From Flavobacteriaceae bacterium (GTDB lineage Bacteria; Bacteroidota; Bacteroidia; Flavobacteriales; Flavobacteriaceae): a stretch of DNA of 64,000 bases. Both the position numbers and the translations under genes were made by a program. Location of the stretch: positions 62,001 to 126,000 of the forward strand of contig JAIXYI010000088.1 of the NCBI GenBank assembly GCA_027490305.1, in the 5' to 3' direction. The notes beneath the pieces are model-generated. The model was not told the DNA's origin and ran no database searches. It saw only the letters and a list, made by a program, of their open reading frames with translations. Positions within the stretch are counted from its first letter, which is position 1. Every line of letters starts with the position of its first letter. Below, in pieces: positions 52,579-60,187 of this stretch.

Positions 52579-54174
52579 ATGAAAAATTGGAAATTAAGTA
52601 TCACTTTGCTTGCGACGGCTCTGTTGTCGTTACAGGCTTGTACAAGTGACCTGGATCAGTCGCCGAAAGACGACGATGCGTCACTTGCTGACTCGTTTTA
52701 CGCGTCACCCTCGGCCTATAAACAAGGTTTGGCGGGTGTGTATGGGAACTTGTCGTTGACCGGAACAACCGGCGCCGGCTCCTCCTTCTTGCAAGGAGTT
52801 GACGCGGGTACCTCGCAGTTCGGTCGCTGTCTATGGTATTTAGAGGACCTCACCACGGATGAGGTAATCTGGAGTTATGAAAATGACGGTGGTGTTCGCG
52901 AGCTTCAACGCAACATCTGGACCGACCAAAATCCGATACTCATCGGAATGTTCAGCCGTACCATGGCGGAAGTGGCGATCGCAAATGAATACCTTCGTCA
53001 AACTACCCCAGAGAAAGTGAGCGGTCGCGGGCACAATGACCCTGCGCTGTTGGCCGAGATTGAGGACTATCGTAACGAAGCACGTGTGTTGCGTGCATAC
53101 GCTTACTACGTAATGATGGACCTATTTGGAAAAGCACCTTTCGTTTCGGAATCCGACCCACTTAACATCCGGGGTCCAGAGTACGATCGTGCCGCCCTGT
53201 TTACGTTTGTTGAAAGCGAACTGAACGCCGTCATTCCCAACCTGAAACCAGGTCGCGCTAATGAGTACGGTCGTCTTGACCAGACGATGGCACAGATGAT
53301 TCTGGCTAAGATGTATCTCAATGCTGAGGTATACATCGGAGAGAATCGTTATGCGGATTGCGTTACGCAACTTAACAGTATTTTGGGCTCTGCATACGCG
53401 CTCGAGTCAAACTATCTCGACAACTTTAAGTCGGATAATAACACGTCGACAGAAGTAATTTTTGCGCTTCAGGCGGATGGGCAATTCACTCAGAACTATG
53501 GAGCCACGACGGTTATCATAAACGGACAGGTCGGTTCCATCGAAGGAAATGGAAGCCAGTTCGGTGTTGGCGGATGGGGCGGAGCGCTTCGTCTTCGCAA
53601 ACAGATGGTGCAGAAGTTCCAAGGCGACGACTTCAACAATGACGATCGCAACACGATTATTTCGGGTTCTCGCGATATTGAGATTACGGATATTGCCAAC
53701 CGTGACCAAGGTTATATTCTTGCTAAGTTCAGCAATATTTCCTCATCCGGCGTTCCAGGAACAAGCGGTACTTTCGTTGACACTGACTTTCCTGTATTCC
53801 GCTTGGCCGATGCCTACCTGATGTATGCAGAGTGCGCGGTTCGCGGTGCTGCAGGCGCGTCTATCGCAACAGGTACTAATTACGTGAACCAACTGCGTCA
53901 GCGTGCTAACAATGGTTCTACCGCAGCTAATATCGCAGACGGTGAGTTGACACTCGACTTCATCCTCGACGAGCGCGCACGTGAACTTCACTGGGAAGCC
54001 CACCGTCGCCAAGATCTTATCCGCTTCGGCAAATACACCGGAGGTAGCTACAACTGGGCTTGGAAAGGAAATGGCCAGAACGGTATCGCGATTTCGAACA
54101 ATTTCAAGGTGTTCCCTATTCCGGCGTTGTCAATCGCTTCAAATCCAAATTTGACACAAAACACAGGTTATTAA
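52579..54174 (+). CDS. SusD/RagB-family surface glycan-binding lipoprotein
   Basis: A 531-residue lipoprotein with lipobox SLQAC (Cys21) and the TPR-rich SusD fold: the N-terminal DLDQSPKDD segment, RNEARVLRAYAYYVMMDLFGKAPF and the C-terminal DERARELHWEAHRRQDLIRFGKY block are hallmarks. It acts as the lid of the SusC transporter at the cell surface and binds the incoming glycan. Directly downstream of susC and upstream of a SusE-type gene. Confidence 0.95.
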   Translation: MKNWKLSITLLATALLSLQACTSDLDQSPKDDDASLADSFYASPSAYKQGLAGVYGNLSLTGTTGAGSSFLQGVDAGTSQFGRCLWYLEDLTTDEVIWSYENDGGVRELQRNIWTDQNPILIGMFSRTMAEVAIANEYLRQTTPEKVSGRGHNDPALLAEIEDYRNEARVLRAYAYYVMMDLFGKAPFVSESDPLNIRGPEYDRAALFTFVESELNAVIPNLKPGRANEYGRLDQTMAQMILAKMYLNAEVYIGENRYADCVTQLNSILGSAYALESNYLDNFKSDNNTSTEVIFALQADGQFTQNYGATTVIINGQVGSIEGNGSQFGVGGWGGALRLRKQMVQKFQGDDFNNDDRNTIISGSRDIEITDIANRDQGYILAKFSNISSSGVPGTSGTFVDTDFPVFRLADAYLMYAECAVRGAAGASIATGTNYVNQLRQRANNGSTAANIADGELTLDFILDERARELHWEAHRRQDLIRFGKYTGGSYNWAWKGNGQNGIAISNNFKVFPIPALSIASNPNLTQNTGY

Positions 54175-54197
54175 TCAGAAATTAAACGAATTAAAAG

Positions 54198-55250
54198 ATG
54201 AAAAATATAGTAAAATCGATTGCTTTTGCTGCCCTTTTCACCAGTCTGGTTGGCTGTGAAGGTGAAGACAATTTCAAATATGTTGAAGCGGAAGGAGAAT
54301 TCCAGATTCTATCGCCTGTTTCGGGTGAAGGCGCTGTTTTGAGCCCTGAAACACCATTGAACCCAGGCCTGTCCCTGACATGGGAAGATATGAACTACGG
54401 TACGCCTACCGAAGTTACCTACACCATCGAAGTAGACAAGAGCGGAGATGAGTTCGATACACCCCTCGTATTGATCCAGACGACCAATACTTACGCGACC
54501 GTAACCTCTGATGCGCTGAACGGTGCTGCCGTAGGTGCTGGTTTGACACCGTTCACACAAGGCGGTCTCGAAGTACGTATCAAATCGTCTATCGGAAGCA
54601 ATGACGAAATGCCACACTACTCGAATGTAATCACTTACTTGGTAACGCCTTACTCTACCGACCTTCCTAAGCTGGCGGTTCCGGGTAACCACCAAGGATG
54701 GAATCCTCCGACAGCACCACGTATCGCTGCGTCTGCTTTCGGTGAAACTGACTACGAAGGTTATATCTGGCTTGACGGTGGTTTCAAATTCGTGGCACCT
54801 GATCCAGCCGGTAACTACAACTGGGGTAATACAGACTGGGGTGATGACGGATCGTTCTCAAACGCCCTGAAAGAAACAGGTGAGTCTGATTGTAGCGCTA
54901 CTGCCGGTTACTACCGTGTTCGCGCCAACACCACGACTTTGGTATATTCTGTTGATCCAACAACCTGGGGCATCGTAGGTGCTGCTACACCAGGCGGATG
55001 GGATGCAAGTACCGCGTTGACTTACAACACCACTAACAAAACGTGGGAGGGCGACGTTACCCTTTCGGCGGGTGAGTTCAAGTTCCGTGCAAACAATGCA
55101 TGGACTATCAACCTCGGCGGCGATCCGGATGAAGATGGTTCTATGAACTATGACGGTCCAAACCTCTCAGTTGCTGCAGGTGGTTCGTACCATGTGGTTC
55201 TCGACCTTAGCAACCCACGTAAGTACACATACACGGTGACTGCGAACTAA
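54198..55250 (+). CDS. SusE/SusF-like starch-binding outer-membrane lipoprotein
   Basis: A 350-residue lipoprotein with lipobox SLVGC (Cys20) followed by acidic residues. An N-terminal Ig-like SusE domain (about 35-150) is followed by two related carbohydrate-binding modules: one around LAVPGNHQGWNPPTAPRIAA and one around GAATPGGWDASTALTY, each with the GxxxGW-type aromatic motif of starch-binding SusE/F repeats. It holds starch at the surface. Last gene before the terminator at 55271. Confidence 0.9.
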   Translation: MKNIVKSIAFAALFTSLVGCEGEDNFKYVEAEGEFQILSPVSGEGAVLSPETPLNPGLSLTWEDMNYGTPTEVTYTIEVDKSGDEFDTPLVLIQTTNTYATVTSDALNGAAVGAGLTPFTQGGLEVRIKSSIGSNDEMPHYSNVITYLVTPYSTDLPKLAVPGNHQGWNPPTAPRIAASAFGETDYEGYIWLDGGFKFVAPDPAGNYNWGNTDWGDDGSFSNALKETGESDCSATAGYYRVRANTTTLVYSVDPTTWGIVGAATPGGWDASTALTYNTTNKTWEGDVTLSAGEFKFRANNAWTINLGGDPDEDGSMNYDGPNLSVAAGGSYHVVLDLSNPRKYTYTVTAN

Positions 55251-55270
55251 GAATTATATTAAACATAAGG

Positions 55271-55299
55271 AAGGGCTTTGCTTGCAAAGCCCTTTTTTT
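55271..55299 (+). terminator. intrinsic terminator between susE and the exported amylase gene
   Basis: GGGCTTTGC and GCAAAGCCC pair with a 2-base loop and are followed by seven T residues. Transcription into the next gene would need read-through or another promoter; I see no clear -7 element in the 15 bases before its ATG. Confidence 0.88.
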
Positions 55300-55314
55300 C
55301 CATTAATCCAGGCT

Positions 55315-58155
55315 ATGAAAAAAGTTGTATTGCTGTTTGCAATTATGTTTGGTTTTTGTGTTTCGGCGCAAATCACTACCACTCCCTCTCCGCCTGAGGC
55401 TAATCAGGCAGTTACCCTATTCTTCAACAAAGCCGGTACCGGTTTGTCTACCTACAACGGTACAATCTATGCCCACATGGGTGTAACCGTTAACAATTCG
55501 GTGTGGCAGAATGTGAAGGGCAGTTGGGGTAACAACACCACACAACCGGCCCTGACATTGGTGTCCGGTACGACCTACAGTTTGACTATCACGCCCGACT
55601 TGTTTACGTATTTTGGTGTATCAAGCGGTGCGTCGTTGACACAAATCTGCGTGGTTTTCCGTTCTGACACAGGCGGGCAACAAACCACCGATTACTTCGT
55701 CAACATTGGCGCTTTCCAGGCAACCCTTACGGCACCAGTACTTAATAGTACGACCATCGTAAATTCAGGAGGCAATCTCGCCATTGCTGCGAACAATACT
55801 AATGGAAACGCATCGTATAATCTGTTGGCGAACGGCGCCAGTATCTATACGTCAACCGGATCTACCTTCAGTTATACAGATTCTAACATTACCACCAATA
55901 AAAACTACGACCTGCAGATTACGCAGGGCGTTACGACGTTCTCTCGTAAGTTCTCCGTGGTCGTGAACCCTGGTACCGTGTCTCAGGCAATGCCGACGGC
56001 AATGGAAGATGGTATCACCTACAGCGATGTCGATAACACAAAAGCATGGTTGGTGCTTACCGCCCCTGGAAAAGACTTTGTCTATGTGGCAGGTAATTTC
56101 AACAACTGGCAACCCGACACGTCTTACGCGATGAAACGCGACCCGTCAACACAGAAGTTCTGGATCGAGATAAACGGGCTTACTCCGAATGCCTACAATT
56201 ATTACCAGTATTGGGTAGTGGATACGACACCGACCACGAATTCACCGGCGTTGGTGAAAACGGCTGATCCGTATTCGACGTTGGTCGTAAGCCAATTCGA
56301 CGACCCATACATCCCAGCCGCAAATTACCCGAATATGCCCGTGGTGCCAGCCGGCGTAGAGCGTGAAGCAACAGTCTTGCAAACGGGCCAGACACCTTAT
56401 AACTGGCAGGTGACGAACTTTACAAAACCGAAGAAAGACGACCTGATCGTGTATGAAGTACTGGTGCGTGATTTCGATGCTGATCGTTCTTACCAAAACC
56501 TGATTGATCGTATTGAGTATTTCAAGAATTTGAAGATTAACGCGATCCAGTTGATGCCGGTCATGGAGTTCGAAGGTAACGAAAGCTGGGGGTATAATAC
56601 TTCCTTCCACATGGCGCTGGATAAGTTCTATGGCTCGGCGAACAAGTTCAAGGAATTCATCGATCTGTGCCACCAGAATGGCATCGCAGTAATTCTTGAC
56701 GTCGCACTCAACCACGCCTTCGGTCGTAACCCAATGGTGCGGATGTGGATGAAAGATGCCGATGGAGACGGATGGGGAGACCCTGCCGCCGACAACCCGT
56801 ATTTCAATGAATTCGCAAAACATTCGTACAGCGTAGGATCGGACTTCAACCACTCGTCTGCCCTGACGAAAACCTACGTAAAACGCGTTGTCAAACAATG
56901 GATTGAAGAATTCCACATTGACGGCTTTCGTTGGGACCTTACGAAGGGCTTTACCCAGAACTGTTCTGGGGGCGACGACACTTGTACGAACGCGTACCAA
57001 GCCGATCGTGTTGCGGTGTTGAAAGAGTATGCCGACTATTCGTGGCAGCTAGACCCGACGCACTTCGCAATCTTCGAACACCTTGGTACCGACAACGAAG
57101 AGCAGCAATGGGCCAACTACCGCCTGAACGAGACGCCAAGCAAAGGGGTGATGATGTGGGGTGAAATGACCTACCAATATTCCCAGTTGATGAAGGGCTA
57201 TTCGCAAGACGGCGATATCTCGCGTATGGGTAACGTATCGCGCGGCTTTACAGCCAAACGTCTAATCGGATACCCGGAAAGCCACGACAAAGACCGTATG
57301 GTCTATGGCGCCATGACCTTTGGTAACTCCAATGGCGTATCACCGCTCAACAACCTGAACAATTCGCTTACGCGGATGTCCACATTGGGCGCCGTGTCAC
57401 TCTTGGTTCCCGGGCCGAAAATGATCTGGCACTTTGCCGAGCTTGGATACGACGATTCCATCTATACCTGCACCAATGGTACGGTAAACACGGAATCTGA
57501 CCCAACCGCAGGTGACTGTAAATTGTCAACGAAACCACAAGAGCAATGGACCAACAACTGGTTAAGTGTTCCGGCCCGTCTTGCCGTTTACAACAACTGG
57601 GCGAAGATGATCAATATGAAGATCAACGAACCGGTGTTCGAAGGCGATTACGCGATCAGCCCGGATGGCAATAACATCCGTCAGCGTATCTACGTCTACA
57701 ACAATTCCTTGCCAGCCAACCAGTTGAAGAACGTGGTCATCATCGCGAACTTCTCGGTAGCCGCCCAGAACATCAACCCAAGTTTCCCTTATACCGGCAC
57801 TTGGTACAACCTGATGGATAATACCTCAATGAACGTCACCAATACCACCGCGACGATTTCAGTTCCGGCGGGTGAGTTCCGTATTTACGGTAACCAACTT
57901 GCTACGTTGGGACAGGAAGAGTTCGACACCATGGAGAACGTCCTGCTGTATCCAAACCCATCGTCTGGTTCGTTCCAAATCAATACGGATGCCGACGCTG
58001 TAGAAGTGTTCAGCATTACCGGCCAGCGCGTGAAATCGTTCCCGCGTAGTGCTATGGGCGATACCTATCAGATAGGCGACCTTCCTAACGGGGTATACCT
58101 CGTAAAAGTCAGCCAGGGCAGTCGCCAGAAAACGATGCGACTCGTTCGGCAGTAA
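55315..58155 (+). CDS. T9SS-exported multidomain GH13 alpha-amylase
   Basis: A 946-residue protein with signal peptide (to about residue 20, VSAQ). Two N-terminal beta-sandwich modules (about 21-130 and 140-220) precede a CBM48/E-set-like domain (FVYVAGNFNNWQPD). The GH13 barrel (about 370-770) has region I VALNHAFGRN, nucleophile Asp541 in DGFRWDLTKGF, acid/base Glu588 in FAIFEHLG and Asp658 in YPESHDKDRM. The last ~75 residues are a type A T9SS sorting domain (LLYPNPSSGSF ... GDLPNGVYLVKVSQG). It should be released or anchored outside the cell and feed SusCDE. ATG 55315 begins the signal peptide. Confidence 0.94.
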   Translation: MKKVVLLFAIMFGFCVSAQITTTPSPPEANQAVTLFFNKAGTGLSTYNGTIYAHMGVTVNNSVWQNVKGSWGNNTTQPALTLVSGTTYSLTITPDLFTYFGVSSGASLTQICVVFRSDTGGQQTTDYFVNIGAFQATLTAPVLNSTTIVNSGGNLAIAANNTNGNASYNLLANGASIYTSTGSTFSYTDSNITTNKNYDLQITQGVTTFSRKFSVVVNPGTVSQAMPTAMEDGITYSDVDNTKAWLVLTAPGKDFVYVAGNFNNWQPDTSYAMKRDPSTQKFWIEINGLTPNAYNYYQYWVVDTTPTTNSPALVKTADPYSTLVVSQFDDPYIPAANYPNMPVVPAGVEREATVLQTGQTPYNWQVTNFTKPKKDDLIVYEVLVRDFDADRSYQNLIDRIEYFKNLKINAIQLMPVMEFEGNESWGYNTSFHMALDKFYGSANKFKEFIDLCHQNGIAVILDVALNHAFGRNPMVRMWMKDADGDGWGDPAADNPYFNEFAKHSYSVGSDFNHSSALTKTYVKRVVKQWIEEFHIDGFRWDLTKGFTQNCSGGDDTCTNAYQADRVAVLKEYADYSWQLDPTHFAIFEHLGTDNEEQQWANYRLNETPSKGVMMWGEMTYQYSQLMKGYSQDGDISRMGNVSRGFTAKRLIGYPESHDKDRMVYGAMTFGNSNGVSPLNNLNNSLTRMSTLGAVSLLVPGPKMIWHFAELGYDDSIYTCTNGTVNTESDPTAGDCKLSTKPQEQWTNNWLSVPARLAVYNNWAKMINMKINEPVFEGDYAISPDGNNIRQRIYVYNNSLPANQLKNVVIIANFSVAAQNINPSFPYTGTWYNLMDNTSMNVTNTTATISVPAGEFRIYGNQLATLGQEEFDTMENVLLYPNPSSGSFQINTDADAVEVFSITGQRVKSFPRSAMGDTYQIGDLPNGVYLVKVSQGSRQKTMRLVRQ

Positions 58156-58181
58156 AATGTGAGTTAGTTTTAGTTATAAAG

Positions 58182-58214
58182 AAAAAGCCTCCCGGATTTC
58201 CAGGAGGCTTTTTT
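58182..58214. terminator. bidirectional intrinsic terminator between amylase and exbD
   Basis: AAAAAGCCTCC pairs with GGAGGCTTTTTT around a 10-base loop. With A and T tracts on both sides it can serve the amylase gene and, on the minus strand, exbB-exbD. Confidence 0.85.
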
Positions 58215-58233
58215 ATTGTAGCGTTCGTCGACG

Positions 58234-58626
58234 TTATTTGGCCGTGGCGATCGAGAAATTCAGTTTCAGTTCCGAACCAATCTGAAGCACGTCGACCAAG
58301 TCCTGTACTTGAAGGTCTTTCGGAATACGCACAATCACGGTTTTGTCACCCCGCTCGGTCGTCAGACGCTGCAACTCGTCGCGCAATTGCGTAAAATCGA
58401 CCTGTTGCTTGTCGAGGTAATACAGTTTGTCGTCGGTCACCGACAACGTCAGGTGGTTCTTGTTCGTGTGTTCCGTCGTCTTCGCTTTCGGAAGCATCAA
58501 CCGAATGACATTAGGATTCGCCAACGTCGAAATAATCAGGAAGAACAACAACAGGAAGAACATGATGTCGCTCAGCGATGCCGTCGGGATCTCAGCGTGG
58601 AAACGCCGTGTTCGCTTAATGGCCAT
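58234..58626 (-). CDS. ExbD/TolR biopolymer transport protein
   Basis: A 130-residue inner-membrane protein with one N-terminal helix carrying the proton-path aspartate (TASLSDIMFFLLLFFLI) and a periplasmic domain. It works with ExbB and TonB to energise outer-membrane transporters such as SusC, or in a TolQR-type role. It overlaps exbB by 11 bases. The TonB gene is not adjacent. Confidence 0.92.
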   Translation of the reverse strand: MAIKRTRRFHAEIPTASLSDIMFFLLLFFLIISTLANPNVIRLMLPKAKTTEHTNKNHLTLSVTDDKLYYLDKQQVDFTQLRDELQRLTTERGDKTVIVRIPKDLQVQDLVDVLQIGSELKLNFSIATAK

Positions 58627-59326
58627 GTGGTTGCTGGATTACGTTGACGATCTCAAACGACTGCTTCTGCACCTTAAGCACAAAGCTGTCAATCATCATG
58701 TTGAACAAATGGTAGGCGGAATACGCGACCACGCCTACGACGAGTCCGGAGCCCGAACTGATCATCTTCTCATACAGACCTTCGGAAATGTTTCCGATAC
58801 TTACATCAGAGGTTTTCGAAATCTCGTAGAAGATCCGGATAACGCCTGAGATCGTTCCGATAAACCCGAGGATTGGCGCAATACCCGAGATCAACCCCAG
58901 ATACCCCAGCCCTTTTTCCATTTGGGCCACCTCGATGTTGGTTTGCTTCTCCATCGCCGACTCAATCTCGCCAATCGGCCGCCCGATGATTGAAATGCCT
59001 GCATGCAAGATATTACCCGTGGCTGCTGGCGTACGGTGGCACAGCATCAACGCCGTTTCGATTTTGCCGGCACGAAGCTGCGACTTGACATCGCTGACCA
59101 GCGTGGCGTCTTGTTTCGTCGCCTTTTTGATCGACAGGTACCGTTCAATGATGACATACACGCAGAAGAACAACAACAGGATAATCGGGATGATCAGGAT
59201 ACCCCCTTTCATCAGGAACGAGAAATACGAGATGTCGCCGGCAGGCACCGTTTTCGCAACAGTATCGGTAGCGCTGGCAAGGGTGTCGTTTACGACTTCT
59301 GATTGTAACGATAAGAAAGAAATCAT
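58616..59326 (-). CDS. MotA/TolQ/ExbB proton channel family protein
   Basis: A 236-residue protein with three membrane helices. It has the ISYFSFLMKGGILIIPIILLLFF first helix (quoted in part: GGILIIPIILLLFF), ERYLSIKKA, and the conserved GLISGIAPILGFIGTISGVI and GLVVGVVAYSAYHLF helices with the typical Gly/Thr pattern. It forms the channel pentamer around ExbD. First gene of a two-gene unit with its own promoter element. Confidence 0.93.
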   Translation of the reverse strand: MISFLSLQSEVVNDTLASATDTVAKTVPAGDISYFSFLMKGGILIIPIILLLFFCVYVIIERYLSIKKATKQDATLVSDVKSQLRAGKIETALMLCHRTPAATGNILHAGISIIGRPIGEIESAMEKQTNIEVAQMEKGLGYLGLISGIAPILGFIGTISGVIRIFYEISKTSDVSIGNISEGLYEKMISSGSGLVVGVVAYSAYHLFNMMIDSFVLKVQKQSFEIVNVIQQPHGH

Positions 59327-59357
59327 GCTAAATCGGTTTGGTGTGAAGGGTTATCGA

Positions 59358-59365
59358 CAAAAATA
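59358..59365 (-). promoter_or_regulatory. candidate -7 promoter element of exbB-exbD
   Basis: TATTTTTG on the minus strand, 31 bases before ATG 59326. Confidence 0.5.
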
Positions 59366-60134
59366 GCGATTTTTTATCGCTAGGTCCTGCCAGCATAACG
59401 AGGTTTTTGAAGATAAAGTATAGCATCGGGGAAAGTACGCCCCTTTGACAGGGGTAGGTAAGGGGTGGGCGTTCCGGCGCCTTTTTCAGTTTGCAGTCCC
59501 AGTCGCAGTGGCAGCAGGCGCCGTCGGGCTATTCGTTTCAAGTCCTCGCTCGTGCCTCGCTGTGGGCTTTCCACTTCTATCCATTACGCGAAAGGCTTCA
59601 AAAAACAGTGACTTTTGGTAAAATGAGGTCGTTTCCTTACAAGATTCAACGGACCCTACATCCGCGCCATCGATACAAGAAGCGTCCTATTCTTTGAAAG
59701 TCACTGTTTTTTGAAGTCTTTCGCGTTAGCGATCGCAGCATTGTTTGAGCTCTCCCGACCTTTAGGAAGCGGCAAAAAGCGAGTGCATTATCGAAAAAGC
59801 GACAGCTTTAGCGAAGATACCGCACAACGCGCTGCGCGACGGCGCTTTTTAAGTAGTCAGTGGTCAGTGGCCAGTAGTCTGTGGCGCCGGAACGCCTTGG
59901 TTAGTCGCAGTCACAGTCGCAGTGCGCCGGCACGCCCAAAAAAACAGTTACCTATGCGAGCCCGACATTTGCCACTTGCTCCTTGCTCCTCTTTCTCAAA
60001 CCTTGCAGGTTGGTGCTATGCCCATGATACGTCGTGCCCTCGCTCCTTGCTCCTGTTAATAAACCTACAACGTTTTGCAAACCTTGCAGGTTGTAAACAC
60101 GACGGACGCACTGACTACTAACTACTGCCAACTT
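59366..60134. repeat. repeat-rich non-coding stretch between exbB and the M16 peptidase
   Basis: About 770 bases without a credible gene. It contains a GGGCGTTCC module near 59466, a 30-bp inverted pair at 59586-59615 / 59697-59726, an inverted copy of the 35718-35785 repeat at 59723-59786, AGTGGTCAGTGGCCAGT-type and CGCAGTCACAGTCGCAGT-type simple repeats (about 59855-59920), and two CTCCTTGCTCC runs. It also has a direct repeat CAAACCTTGCAGGTT (near 59998 and 60078); the second copy pairs imperfectly with AACCTACAACGTTT just before it. The open frame 59711-60121 is repeat translation. Confidence 0.8.
59586..59726. repeat. 141-bp element with 30-bp inverted ends
   Basis: The left arm 59586-59615 (begins ACGCGAAAGGCTTC) and right arm 59697-59726 are reverse complements with one mismatch, around an 81-base core that shows no ORF or other known feature. 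It could be a miniature inverted-repeat element or a structured RNA/DNA element. Confidence 0.75.
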
Positions 60135-60172
60135 AAAAAAAAGCCCATCCGAAACGGACAGGCTTTTCTTTT
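60135..60172 (-). terminator. intrinsic terminator of the M16 peptidase gene
   Basis: On the minus strand AAAAGCC-TG-TCCG pairs with CGGA-TG-GGCTTTT around TTT, followed by a run of T. It lies 16 bases after the peptidase stop codon. Confidence 0.82.
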
Positions 60173-60187
60173 AAAGGGCCATCAAAA

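Noticed and set aside
59711..60121. 136-codon open frame in the repeat-rich spacer
   Set aside because: It runs through several repeat families and translates to a Ser/Arg/Ala-rich low-complexity sequence without start signals.
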